A stretch of DNA of 28,104 bases from Blautia sp. AF19-10LB (GTDB lineage Bacteria > Bacillota > Clostridia > Lachnospirales > Lachnospiraceae). Made by a program: the position numbers and the translations under genes. Shown one piece after another: positions 7,188-15,492 of the stretch (position 1 is its first letter; each line of letters starts with the position of its first letter). The notes under the pieces are model-generated. The model saw nothing but the letters and a program-made list of their open reading frames with translations, made no database searches and was not told the DNA's origin. The DNA is taken from contig NZ_QTWS01000039.1 in NCBI RefSeq assembly GCF_003461245.1, forward strand, positions 1-28,104. The letters are read 5' to 3'.

Positions 7188-7958
7188 TTAATCTTCATTT
7201 CTCTGCAGTTTTATCTTATCTACTTCTTCGTCTAATTCCTGCAATTCATCATCCCATAAATTTAATTCCTTCAATAACTCTTTTAATTTCTTATAGTATG
7301 AATCACCCATTATTATTGATGACATAAAAGCCGCATATTCCGCATCTCTTGTGCCCTTTTTCAAAATATTTCTGCATCCCCGCAAAACCCTGTTTCTTTT
7401 CACAGTTTTACTGCATAAGATATCTTTGTTTTCGATTGCAAATTCACAGATATCCTGTATTTCCTGTATTAAGGCTTCTCCTACCTTAAACCTAAGCATC
7501 ACGACATTTTCCGTATCATTTAATTCCAGAACACCTATCGTTCTGCGGGCTATTTCTTCCACTTCAGAATTTTTGCTATAATAACGATAATGCTTTATAC
7601 AAAAATAATCCTGCGGGTTTTGTTCAAATGGATTAATAATGGGTTCTGCATATGTATCATGCGAAGACTTACTTTTATTACAATGCGGACAGGATGGATT
7701 CAGATTCTCCCATGAAACAACTTCATCTTTATATTTATCTTTATAATGAAAATGGTCTATGTGCATCTCTTTATGTCCTTCACCTATAAGGGATTCGCAA
7801 TATACACATTTTCCATGGCACTCTTTCAAGAGTTCTCTTCTTATATAGCTTTTATTCCATACCTGCTTTTTCTTATCTTTTTTGAATTCATCTGTCAGTT
7901 GTCTCTGAATATCATCTGTTAATTCTTTCGGCTTATCTATTCGTTCTACTTTTATCAC
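7188..7958 (-). CDS. ptuB: HNH endonuclease, PtuB-like (Septu defence system)
   Basis: A protein of about 256 aa with a zinc-bound HNH nuclease domain near the N-terminus: CVYC (C57, C60 counted from the upstream ATG), HIDH (72-75), NLNPSCPHCNK (91-101), then a PIINPFEQNPQDYF segment typical of PtuB and retron-associated HNH proteins. It should nick or cut DNA when released or activated by its ATPase partner. The start is uncertain. An ATG at 7976 would overlap ptuA by 13 bp but has no ribosome site. A GTG at 7958 has GGGAGG about 10 nt upstream, inside the last codons of ptuA, and is preferred. Gene order and overlap with the ATPase support a two-gene Septu module. The last 100 residues are helical and unassigned. 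Confidence 0.85.
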   Translation of the reverse strand: MIKVERIDKPKELTDDIQRQLTDEFKKDKKKQVWNKSYIRRELLKECHGKCVYCESLIGEGHKEMHIDHFHYKDKYKDEVVSWENLNPSCPHCNKSKSSHDTYAEPIINPFEQNPQDYFCIKHYRYYSKNSEVEEIARRTIGVLELNDTENVVMLRFKVGEALIQEIQDICEFAIENKDILCSKTVKRNRVLRGCRNILKKGTRDAEYAAFMSSIIMGDSYYKKLKELLKELNLWDDELQELDEEVDKIKLQRNED

Positions 7959-7963
7959 GTAAA

Positions 7964-9145
7964 TCAGTCCTCCCATTCAGCAACTTGAATAGCTAACAAT
8001 TTACGCAATGGATTGTCCGGATGCAGCATTTCCTTCAACAGTTCATACTGTTCAAGAATTTCTTCTCTGTTTTCCATATCCATAGCCTGATCAAATTTTT
8101 TGAGAGTATCCTGATAAAGCTTCGAAGTGGTTGCCGGCATCTCCATAATATTTTTCATTATTTCTTCCAACGTCCAGCCCTGTAAACCGTATTTACCTAA
8201 ATTCAATTCTTTCAGACAGGTGTTCCTGTCTTCATCATACGCCAACGCAATAATTTCCTCTTTCTCCAGTGTCTGAAGAACACTTGGACTGTGTGTAGTC
8301 AAAATAAACTGTGCTTTAGGGAAAATTATTTTTAACGCCTTAACAAGTTCTGCCTGCCAGATCGGATGCAAATGTAATTCAATTTCATCGATAAGAACAA
8401 CACCATCAAAATCTTCCGCACAAATCGGAGTTTCCGAGTTTCTGTACTCTATTTCCTTGATCATTCCCATAATAATATATATACAGCTCTTATATCCAGA
8501 CGACAGATATTCGAAGAAAATTTCTCCTTTTGGCGTTGTCAACATGATGTCAAATGATTTGGCAACCACTGTTTTGAAATTAATCTTATCATCTAAAACG
8601 CTAAACAATTTAACAGCAAGATGGTAATTTGCTATCTGTGCTTCGGTTAAACTTCCTGCCTTATCTACAAAAAGATATCGATTTATAAACCAATTTTTTA
8701 TATCATTCGCCTGAATCCCTATAAGAGCCATTCTTTCAGTATGGTAACTACTACGTTTAGAATCAGATGTAATTGAATCAAGTTTCGTATATTCAATATT
8801 TCGGTTTATGCCAAAATAAAAAAAGTCTTCAGAATACTCATTCAACCCACCTTTGTACTCTTCTTCATACGGCAAAAACTTTGCTACTGTATTATGCCTA
8901 TATTTTCTTTTGTAATTTCCATTTTGAAAAGCATCTACCTCTATGTTATATTCTCCAATCTTACATAATGCATTTCTTTTCAATTTAGATGATTCATTTC
9001 CACCAAACGCATCCGCAATCACATTCAGTATCGTTGTCTTTCCAATCCCATTTGCACCGCAGATTACATTCACACCGTCTATAAACGACAACTCTAAATG
9101 CTGAATTCCACCAATTCCATCGATAACCAATGATTTAATCTTCAA
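7964..9145 (-). CDS. ptuA: AAA/ABC-type ATPase, PtuA-like (Septu defence system)
   Basis: A 393-aa SMC/ABC-like ATPase without a TOPRIM nuclease domain. Motifs: Walker A GANGIGKTT (30-38), ABC signature-like LSSGYKS (214-220), Walker B VVLIDEIELHLHP (249-261), and the H-loop LTTHSPSVL (282-290). In type I Septu, PtuA forms a complex with the HNH nuclease PtuB and controls it. The adjacency, order and overlapping reading frames here match. The start codon is TTG at 9145. It overlaps the stop of the VanZ gene by 4 bp and has AAGGGAG about 8 nt upstream, so translation is likely coupled. It is somewhat short compared with PtuA proteins I remember. An OLD-like or retron-type ATPase is the alternative, but no reverse transcriptase or TOPRIM is present. 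Confidence 0.85.
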   Translation of the reverse strand: MKIKSLVIDGIGGIQHLELSFIDGVNVICGANGIGKTTILNVIADAFGGNESSKLKRNALCKIGEYNIEVDAFQNGNYKRKYRHNTVAKFLPYEEEYKGGLNEYSEDFFYFGINRNIEYTKLDSITSDSKRSSYHTERMALIGIQANDIKNWFINRYLFVDKAGSLTEAQIANYHLAVKLFSVLDDKINFKTVVAKSFDIMLTTPKGEIFFEYLSSGYKSCIYIIMGMIKEIEYRNSETPICAEDFDGVVLIDEIELHLHPIWQAELVKALKIIFPKAQFILTTHSPSVLQTLEKEEIIALAYDEDRNTCLKELNLGKYGLQGWTLEEIMKNIMEMPATTSKLYQDTLKKFDQAMDMENREEILEQYELLKEMLHPDNPLRKLLAIQVAEWED

Positions 9146-10620
9146 TCAATACGCTCCCTTTCCGTAAAATCTTCCTTTTGCCTCCTGTTTAATAGTCCAT
9201 ATGCTATCAATACTCCAATAATACCTCCAAAAGTATTTCCAAATATATCATCCAGTTCAGCAATTCCTAATCCTGTAAAATATTGTATCAACTCTATTAG
9301 TATCGATAAAAACAACGAAACAATCCAGACTCTCTTTTTCCTGAAAATTGCATAAAAACCTGCTCCGAATGGAACAAAAAGCCAAATATTATTAATCACA
9401 TCCTTACGTATTCTTTGATCGGTTAAAAAAGTTTGTGCATATGAAAATAATTTTAAATTGCTTCTAATATTGCCTTGTTCTCGAAACATTAGAGTTTCAT
9501 ATATTATAAAAATAATATATGAAATCAACATACCTGACTGTAATCTCTGTGTTAAAAAACAAATTATCATGCTCAATACAAAGCCAATTATTACCGTCAT
9601 AAACGGATAACCATTTAACAAATTATCAATACAACATTTAATCTTTCCGTTTTTATTCAAATAAAGTGTTACAATCCCAATATGTTTTATACCATATTGT
9701 CCCTTTGATAAAGCAACTGTTTTTCCTTCTAGATCAAAGTACTTATCACTTTTAACAGCTCCATCTTTATAATAGTTCCTTTTCAAAATTGTATAACCCA
9801 GCTTTGTACTTGTAGGCTTTCCATCCTTATTTAGATATGTAATCTGGCTGATACGCCCATTATTATCATATTTATATTTCTCACCATATTGCCCTAATAT
9901 TGATTGTACCGGTTTACTATTTACATCAAAATAAAATTGTTTGATTTTACAGTTATTTTCATCAAATATATATTGTTCTTTTGCATAACCTGATGTGTTT
10001 GTCATAGGAAAACCCTCTGCATTTATATAAATGCTTTCATAATTTAGTCCCTGACTGTTATACTTTCGATATATTCCATAATATCCCCCAACGCTTGGCA
10101 CTGCATTCATCTCTGAATCAAAATATAAGTCTTGTATTATTTGACCATTTTTATTAAACGTACGAATAATACTTGAATAGCCTGACTCAAGATTAGCTGG
10201 TTTTCCATCTGAATCTTGAAACATAATAATCTTTTTATTTCCATTATAAGTATATTTAATCTTATAATAACCATAGCAATTCGTTGGCATCCCGTTTTCA
10301 TCTAAATACTGATCTTGTATTATCTGTCCATCTTCATTCTTTGTTCTCAGTAAAGTTGCATATCGTCTATCAATTGCATATGTAATTTCACCATCTTTAT
10401 TCACAAAATCTATTCGGATAATATTCCCCTTTGTACTTTCTTTCTGTGATAATTCCAATGAAGCAAATCCTAAATCATGATCTGTTGACTTCTCCGGAAG
10501 AAGATAATAACCAGAAAAAATTATAAATAACAAAAGGATTACCCAAAAGATCCTGTATTTCTTCTTACAACTCCAATGATGTCCTCTCCAGTTTCCGACA
10601 TCTCTAAAATACACTTTCAT
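9142..10620 (-). CDS. membrane protein with 32-residue repeats and C-terminal VanZ domain
   Basis: A 492-aa protein. One membrane helix (about 24-42) follows a short basic N-terminus. Residues about 74-327 hold eight repeats of the form (D/N)xxGxP...GY...Y...GxI....YF. Their starts at 136, 168, 200, 232, 264 and 296 are exactly 32 residues apart. The C-terminus (about 337-478) is a VanZ-like domain with four or five helices and the family signature NNIWLFVPFG (410-419), SILIELIQ (439-446) and DDIFGNTFGG (457-466). The repeats should lie outside the membrane. VanZ-domain proteins are linked to cell-envelope and glycopeptide phenotypes; the function here is unknown. AGAGGA lies 6 nt before the ATG. 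Its stop overlaps the ptuA start by 4 bp, so it is in the same translational unit as the Septu pair. Confidence 0.85.
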   Translation of the reverse strand: MKVYFRDVGNWRGHHWSCKKKYRIFWVILLLFIIFSGYYLLPEKSTDHDLGFASLELSQKESTKGNIIRIDFVNKDGEITYAIDRRYATLLRTKNEDGQIIQDQYLDENGMPTNCYGYYKIKYTYNGNKKIIMFQDSDGKPANLESGYSSIIRTFNKNGQIIQDLYFDSEMNAVPSVGGYYGIYRKYNSQGLNYESIYINAEGFPMTNTSGYAKEQYIFDENNCKIKQFYFDVNSKPVQSILGQYGEKYKYDNNGRISQITYLNKDGKPTSTKLGYTILKRNYYKDGAVKSDKYFDLEGKTVALSKGQYGIKHIGIVTLYLNKNGKIKCCIDNLLNGYPFMTVIIGFVLSMIICFLTQRLQSGMLISYIIFIIYETLMFREQGNIRSNLKLFSYAQTFLTDQRIRKDVINNIWLFVPFGAGFYAIFRKKRVWIVSLFLSILIELIQYFTGLGIAELDDIFGNTFGGIIGVLIAYGLLNRRQKEDFTERERID

Positions 10621-10657
10621 AGGTAATCCTCTTCATTGCTCATATTCTAAATGATAA

Positions 10658-10684
10658 CTAATTGGAAAATATTTATCCAATTAG
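10658..10684. terminator. hairpin between ugd and the VanZ gene
   Basis: CTAATTGG (10658-10665) and CCAATTAG (10677-10684) form an 8-bp stem with an 11-nt loop in the 83-bp gap after ugd. On the minus strand the hairpin is followed only by TTATCATTT, a weak tail. On the plus strand it is followed closely by TTTTT. It may attenuate read-through from ugd into the VanZ/ptuAB genes. Confidence 0.4.
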
Positions 10685-10703
10685 CTAGTTTTTCATATTT
10701 TAA

Positions 10704-11942
10704 TCAATCACGTCCGTATAAATCTCTTGTATATACTTTGTTCTTCACATCATCCAAACAACTAGCATATCTATTTGCAATAATTGCCTGGCTCTGTGCC
10801 TTGAAAGCTTCCAGATCATTTACTACTTTGCTTCCAAAAAATGTACTTCCATCTTCCAGAGTTGGCTCATAGATGATCACGGTTGCACCTTTTGCCTTAA
10901 TTCTCTTCATAACTCCCTGAATAGAAGACTGACGGAAATTATCGGAGTTGGATTTCATGGTAAGGCGATAAACACCAACTACAACTTCTTTTTCCATAGA
11001 AGCATCATAAGTATTTTCATCTCCATACGCATAATAGCCAGCTTTCTGTAACACTCTATCTGCAATAAAATCTTTTCTGGTTCTGTTTGATTCTACGATC
11101 GCTGACATCATATTCTGAGGAATATCTGCATAGTTTGCAAGGAGCTGTTTTGTGTCCTTCGGAAGACAATAACCACCATATCCGAAAGATGGGTTGTTGT
11201 AATGAGATCCAATACGTGGATCCAGGCAGACTCCATTGATAATTTGCTGTGTATTCAGACCTTTCATCTCTGCATAAGTATCCAGTTCATTAAAGTAAGA
11301 TACTCTCAGTGCCAGATATGTATTTGCAAAAAGTTTTACTGCTTCTGCCTCTGTAAATCCCATAATCAGAGTATCAATGTTCTCTTTAATCGCACCCTCC
11401 TGCAGAAGTGCTGCAAAAGTATTTGCCGCATTTACCAGTCTTGCATTCTGTACGTCTGTACCTACAATGATACGTGATGGATAGAGATTATCATATAATG
11501 CCTTGGATTCACGAAGGAATTCAGGACTGAAAATAATATTGTCGCAATGATATTTCTCACGGACAGATGTAGTAAAACCAACCGGAATCGTTGATTTAAT
11601 TACCATGATTGCTTCTGGATTATACTGGATCACCAGTTTGATTACTGACTCTACTGCAGAAGTGTCAAAAAAATTCTTCTTGCTGTCATAGTTGGTCGGT
11701 GCTGCAATCACAACAAAATCCGCATCTTTGTACGCGGCTTCCGCATCCAGCGTTGCTGTTAAATTCAAATCTTTTTCTGTCAGATATTTCTCAATATATT
11801 CATCCTGGATCGGAGATTTTCTCTGATTGATCAGTTCTACCTTCTCCGGAATGATATCTACTGCCATTACCTCATGATGTTGAGACAACAGCGTTGCTAT
11901 AGATAGCCCTACATATCCTGTTCCTGCTACTGCAATTTTCAT
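10704..11942 (-). CDS. ugd: UDP-glucose 6-dehydrogenase
   Basis: Oxidises UDP-glucose to UDP-glucuronate with two NAD+, supplying a uronic acid donor for the polysaccharide. It has an N-terminal Rossmann motif [13 protein letters not shown], a substrate segment [12 protein letters not shown] (about 140-151, numbered from the upstream ATG), a central helix, and the catalytic cysteine in [15 protein letters not shown] (C261). Length (412-414 aa) is normal for the short bacterial form. Two ATGs fit. I chose the second (11942) because it has AAGGAG 9 nt upstream and gives the usual MKIAVAG start; the first (11948) has only a 3-nt spacer. It is separated from the glycosyltransferase operon by about 320 bp holding its own promoter. 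Base composition is richer in GC than the glycosyltransferase genes. Confidence 0.95.
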   Translation of the reverse strand: MKIAVAGTGYVGLSIATLLSQHHEVMAVDIIPEKVELINQRKSPIQDEYIEKYLTEKDLNLTATLDAEAAYKDADFVVIAAPTNYDSKKNFFDTSAVESVIKLVIQYNPEAIMVIKSTIPVGFTTSVREKYHCDNIIFSPEFLRESKALYDNLYPSRIIVGTDVQNARLVNAANTFAALLQEGAIKENIDTLIMGFTEAEAVKLFANTYLALRVSYFNELDTYAEMKGLNTQQIINGVCLDPRIGSHYNNPSFGYGGYCLPKDTKQLLANYADIPQNMMSAIVESNRTRKDFIADRVLQKAGYYAYGDENTYDASMEKEVVVGVYRLTMKSNSDNFRQSSIQGVMKRIKAKGATVIIYEPTLEDGSTFFGSKVVNDLEAFKAQSQAIIANRYASCLDDVKNKVYTRDLYGRD

Positions 11943-11948
11943 TTTCAT

Positions 11949-12267
11949 TTTCTCCTTATATAATAAATTTATAGGTTAATAGCTACTTTGTTTCCTATCG
12001 AATCAATGATAGAGATTTCATTGAAAGTCTGTCTCTAACCTGGAACTTAACTTCAAACCAACTAATTATATCTGTTGAAGTCTGTAAGTGCCTATTATTA
12101 TCAATCCTAACACTATGATAATGAATTTTCTATCTCTAAAGGAATTATGCCCCTAACATACTTCATTTTATCTATTATACGGCAAGTACCGTACCAATCA
12201 AACTCCAATAACAAAATTGTACTCACGGCAAAAAACGGATGTCAGTTCTAATAGATTACAACACTTT
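11949..12267 (-). other. ugd leader and promoter region
   Basis: No gene. It holds the promoter at 12174-12201 and a leader of about 220 nt. A 10-bp inverted repeat (CAAAATTGTA 12212-12221 and TACAATTTTG 12269-12278) spans the end of the upstream glycosyltransferase. A leader hairpin (12010-12037) has arms TAGAGA/TCTCTA plus TTTC/GAAA with a 5-nt bulge. No T-tailed terminator for the upstream operon is evident, so some read-through into ugd is likely. Confidence 0.5.
12174..12201 (-). promoter_or_regulatory. ugd promoter with an overlapping dyad
   Basis: -35 TTGATT (12196-12201), 16-bp spacer, -10 TATAAT (12174-12179). A dyad TACGG-N6-CCGTA (12178-12193) fills the spacer and enters the -10 box, where a repressor or activator could sit. 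Confidence 0.6.
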
Positions 12268-13311
12268 TTACAATTTTGGTTCTTCAATAATTTGATATAA
12301 TATTTGCATTACTTGATCCGCTGAATATTGCCTTGAAAGTTCTCTGCTTTTTTTACTCATCAAGTACTCTATATTTGCATTTGCATTCAAATTTTCAATT
12401 GATTTTATTAATAACTCTACATCGCCCACAGGATATACATATCCTGTTTCTCCATCAATAACAACTTCTCTATTATATTTCCAATCAGATGCAATCACTG
12501 GTGTACCTGCCATCATTGCTTCCACAACAGCTCCCGGAAAACCTTCTCCAGCATATTGTGTCGGAAATAGCATTGCGTAATAACTAGCTAATACCTCTAT
12601 TGTATTTTCGTCATTCAAAACTCCACAATATGAAACTTCACTATATTTTTTTACAACTGACCAAAATTCATCTTTAAACGCCTCATCAATTGGTCCATAA
12701 ATATCCAATGTACAAATCTTCTCCCCAGCACGTTTATTAACTAAATGAATTGCTTTAATTGCATCAAGAATCCCCTTGGTTTTAGTCACTCTAGAAAATG
12801 TACAATATCTTAATGGAAACATATTGATATTATCTTTCTCTAAATTAATTGGCTCAACTTTTGTTGAAAAATTCGGAGAATAATATATACTTTTTACTCC
12901 CTGTCCTTTCAAAACATTTTGCATTGATTTTGTTTCAACTAATATAGCATCAAATTTATTTAATTCTTTTTTTAATTTTGAATTATTATTTACTTCTTCA
13001 GATAACCATCCTCCAATAACAACATAAATCAACTTAAATTTAAATATTTTTTTTAAATAATTTAAAATAACAGCTCCTCTATACAATAACGCTTTCGTTG
13101 GCATAAAGATAATAGATTGACAAGTAAAACTCATTTTCAGTAAAACCCAAGAATTATACATTAATCTCTGCTTTACATTTAAAGTATCTAAATATTGTAC
13201 TGTATTTTTATAATGTTTTTGTAATTCTTTATAATAATTAAGGGTTTTTATTGCTTGCCCGTTACATTGATCACCTTCGAACATAAAATGCCCAATTACT
13301 CCTACTTTCAT
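12268..13311 (-). CDS. glycosyltransferase family 4
   Basis: A 347-aa cytoplasmic GT-B enzyme that adds one sugar to the lipid-linked repeat unit. The N-terminal domain has KVGVIGHFMFEGDQCNGQA. The donor-binding half shows FSRVTKTKGILDAIKAI (about 172-188), LDIYGP, and the GT4 motif GEGFPGAVVEAMMAGTPVIA with the E-x7-E pair, followed by GETGYVYPVGD. Length is typical. GAGG lies about 5 nt before the ATG, inside the stop region of the preceding gene (7-bp gap), so it is translated in the operon as its last gene. Donor and acceptor sugars cannot be told from sequence. It is strongly AT-rich and has an A/T homopolymer of eight near 13033. Confidence 0.88.
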   Translation of the reverse strand: MKVGVIGHFMFEGDQCNGQAIKTLNYYKELQKHYKNTVQYLDTLNVKQRLMYNSWVLLKMSFTCQSIIFMPTKALLYRGAVILNYLKKIFKFKLIYVVIGGWLSEEVNNNSKLKKELNKFDAILVETKSMQNVLKGQGVKSIYYSPNFSTKVEPINLEKDNINMFPLRYCTFSRVTKTKGILDAIKAIHLVNKRAGEKICTLDIYGPIDEAFKDEFWSVVKKYSEVSYCGVLNDENTIEVLASYYAMLFPTQYAGEGFPGAVVEAMMAGTPVIASDWKYNREVVIDGETGYVYPVGDVELLIKSIENLNANANIEYLMSKKSRELSRQYSADQVMQILYQIIEEPKL

Positions 13312-13318
13312 TATAACC

Positions 13319-14278
13319 TCACCTTTTAATTCTAGTTATAGATATAATCCCTCGTTTTCTTAACATCCACCAAAAATGCCATTTAATAACGGAAATTGGA
13401 TTCATATATCGTTTGCGAAATTCTCGACGAATTCGCTGATTCTCATTAAGATATTCAAAGTTACATCCTATATTATTTTGATCATTCAATACTGTATTGT
13501 ATTTATTAATATTTTTTTTGTAATTTGTTCCACTTCCATCCGTACCCCCATTTACCACTCTAGATATCTTAGGATATACTGTATATTTTTTCTGTTTCCA
13601 CTGAGTATAGCACCATCTTATAGCCCACGAATGATTTAAACCATAAATATTCGCATCTAACATAAAAGGCATATCTTGTCCCCATTTCCCCCAATCAATT
13701 CTATTTCGAATATTAAACTTTATTGATTCATAATCTGAAACATCCCAATCTACAGTACTCCATCTATCTTTCCATGTAGCCCATCCCCAACTTGAGCCTC
13801 GTCCAGCATAATAAATATCATGTTCATATTTTTTCAAGGCTCTCATGGGAAAAGAATATCCACTAATCGACCAAATTTTTGCATCATCTTCATAAAACTC
13901 CAATGCATTGTTCATATAAACTAAAAAATCTTTTGATACTATTAAATCATCTTCTAAAACAATAACTTTATCGTATTTCTCTATAATTTCAGTTACTCCA
14001 TGAATAATAGATGTTGCAAGTCCTTGATTTTTTTCCGCATAACATACATCAACAGATAGAAATTTTGAATTTTCCTTTTCGTACTCCTTTATAATCTCAC
14101 GTACTTTATTCACATTTCCTGATTCTTCTTTATCTCTTGGAGCATCGCTATAAATAAATAAATGGGTTTCCTTAGCCCATACTGCTTTCGATAAATTTTC
14201 TAGTGTTTGATATGTATGTTTTGGACGATTATATACAAATAATACAACCGGTGCTATTTTGTTTTTCATCTTCAACAT
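13319..14278 (-). CDS. glycosyltransferase, GT2/GT-A type
   Basis: A 319-aa GT-A-fold transferase. It starts with PVVLFVYNRPKHTYQTLENL, typical of the branch of family 2-like enzymes related to sugar transferases that read VxxYNRP. The metal/nucleotide-binding motif is in VIVLEDDLIVSKDFL (EDD, about residue 110). A Trp-rich acceptor region follows (SSWGWATWKDRW, about 181-192). No membrane helix, so probably cytoplasmic at the membrane face. It lies 4 bp after the upstream glycosyltransferase gene; AGGA is 9 nt before the ATG. Substrates unknown. There is an ATG three codons downstream as an alternative start. Confidence 0.83.
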   Translation of the reverse strand: MLKMKNKIAPVVLFVYNRPKHTYQTLENLSKAVWAKETHLFIYSDAPRDKEESGNVNKVREIIKEYEKENSKFLSVDVCYAEKNQGLATSIIHGVTEIIEKYDKVIVLEDDLIVSKDFLVYMNNALEFYEDDAKIWSISGYSFPMRALKKYEHDIYYAGRGSSWGWATWKDRWSTVDWDVSDYESIKFNIRNRIDWGKWGQDMPFMLDANIYGLNHSWAIRWCYTQWKQKKYTVYPKISRVVNGGTDGSGTNYKKNINKYNTVLNDQNNIGCNFEYLNENQRIRREFRKRYMNPISVIKWHFWWMLRKRGIISITRIKR

Positions 14279-14282
14279 ATTA

Positions 14283-15476
14283 TTAATTCCTATCTTTTAT
14301 TATTTTTTCATATAATTCAACATATTTCTCATAGCAGTTAATATCTGCAAATTGCTTTGCCCGTGAAACACACTTTTCACTGCTAAAAGTTCTATTTTTA
14401 CAAAACATAATAATCTCTTTTTCCAAAGAATTAATGTCATTTTTTTCCACTACTACACCACATGTTTCATCAATTATTTCAGGAGATCCTCCCGTATTAA
14501 AAGTAATTATTGGAGTTCCACAGGCCAGTGCTTCTATATTAACCGTAGGAAAATTATCTTCTCTTGTAGGATTGACAAAAACATCCGCCATAGAATAAAT
14601 TTCTGCAAGTTCATCTTGATTAGAAGTTCTGCGAATGCATTGAATATCCGAAGGTAGCTGCATTTCCACGTTTTTATCTGTTCCTACTAAAATAATTTTA
14701 TAATTGTCAGCGAGTCGTTTTCGTAATTCTACAAAAACATCAAGACCTTTCTCATAACTCCAGCCTAAAGCAACGCCTAATATAATGTATATGCCATTTT
14801 CTCTTTGCTTCTGTGAATATCTCGGATAAAAAACACTCAAATCAATCCCATTATTAATTACTGTAATAAAAGAATTTTTAAACATAGACACCTTTGCGTA
14901 TTCAGCCAACCATTTTGATGGTGTTACCACCGTAATATCAACACCCTCTATCATTCTCCTTTTCTTTATCCAAGTAATTTTTTCTGAATCAAATATTTTT
15001 CTTTTCATGGACAAATCTAACTGACAATTCTTGCATCCATCCTTCCATTTTTCACATTTAACTGATTCAAAATGAGCACACCCACCTGTAAAAGCCCAGC
15101 AATCATGAAATGTCCAAACAACTGGTATTTTTTCTTTTTTTATATATTCAAATAATGTTGGCAAATGCAAAAAACCCGAATGCATCATGTGTAATTGCAT
15201 TATATCAGGATTAAAACTCTTAAGTTTTTTTACTAACTTCTGTGTTCTATATTTAGCTCCAAAACCATCTAGTCCAAAGCATTTTGAAATACACAAATGA
15301 AATAATCTAGAAAAAAAACTAGTTGCTATCAGATCGCTATCACTTTTTCGTTTTTTCTTAGACCATCCCAATACAAGCAAAGTCTGGTTTCCCTTACTTT
15401 CAGCAATAAGATTAATTTGTTTTGCAATTTTTCCTGTACTTCCATATGGTACGCCATTCAAAGATACAATTTTCAT
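14283..15476 (-). CDS. glycosyltransferase family 4, WcaC-like
   Basis: A 397-aa GT-B transferase. N-terminal MKIVSLNGVPYGSTGKIA and FHDCWAFTGGCAHFESVKC belong to the group of GT4 enzymes that includes WcaC and its relatives; it has several Cys (GCAHF, KC, CKNC) in this region, possibly a structural metal site. Donor half: GVALGWSYEKGLDVFVEL, then EDNFPTVNIEALACGTPIIT with the E-x7-E pair and TGGSPEII. The ribosome site is weak (GGTTGTAAAG). It begins 16 bp after the flippase gene. Sugar specificity cannot be assigned. Confidence 0.87.
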   Translation of the reverse strand: MKIVSLNGVPYGSTGKIAKQINLIAESKGNQTLLVLGWSKKKRKSDSDLIATSFFSRLFHLCISKCFGLDGFGAKYRTQKLVKKLKSFNPDIMQLHMMHSGFLHLPTLFEYIKKEKIPVVWTFHDCWAFTGGCAHFESVKCEKWKDGCKNCQLDLSMKRKIFDSEKITWIKKRRMIEGVDITVVTPSKWLAEYAKVSMFKNSFITVINNGIDLSVFYPRYSQKQRENGIYIILGVALGWSYEKGLDVFVELRKRLADNYKIILVGTDKNVEMQLPSDIQCIRRTSNQDELAEIYSMADVFVNPTREDNFPTVNIEALACGTPIITFNTGGSPEIIDETCGVVVEKNDINSLEKEIIMFCKNRTFSSEKCVSRAKQFADINCYEKYVELYEKIIKDRN

Positions 15477-15492
15477 TTTTCTTTACAACCTA

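Noticed and set aside
7188..9145. Gabija or retron identity for the ATPase/HNH pair
   Set aside because: No TOPRIM domain or UvrD helicase (Gabija) and no reverse transcriptase or msr/msd-like RNA (retron) is present nearby; Septu fits best.
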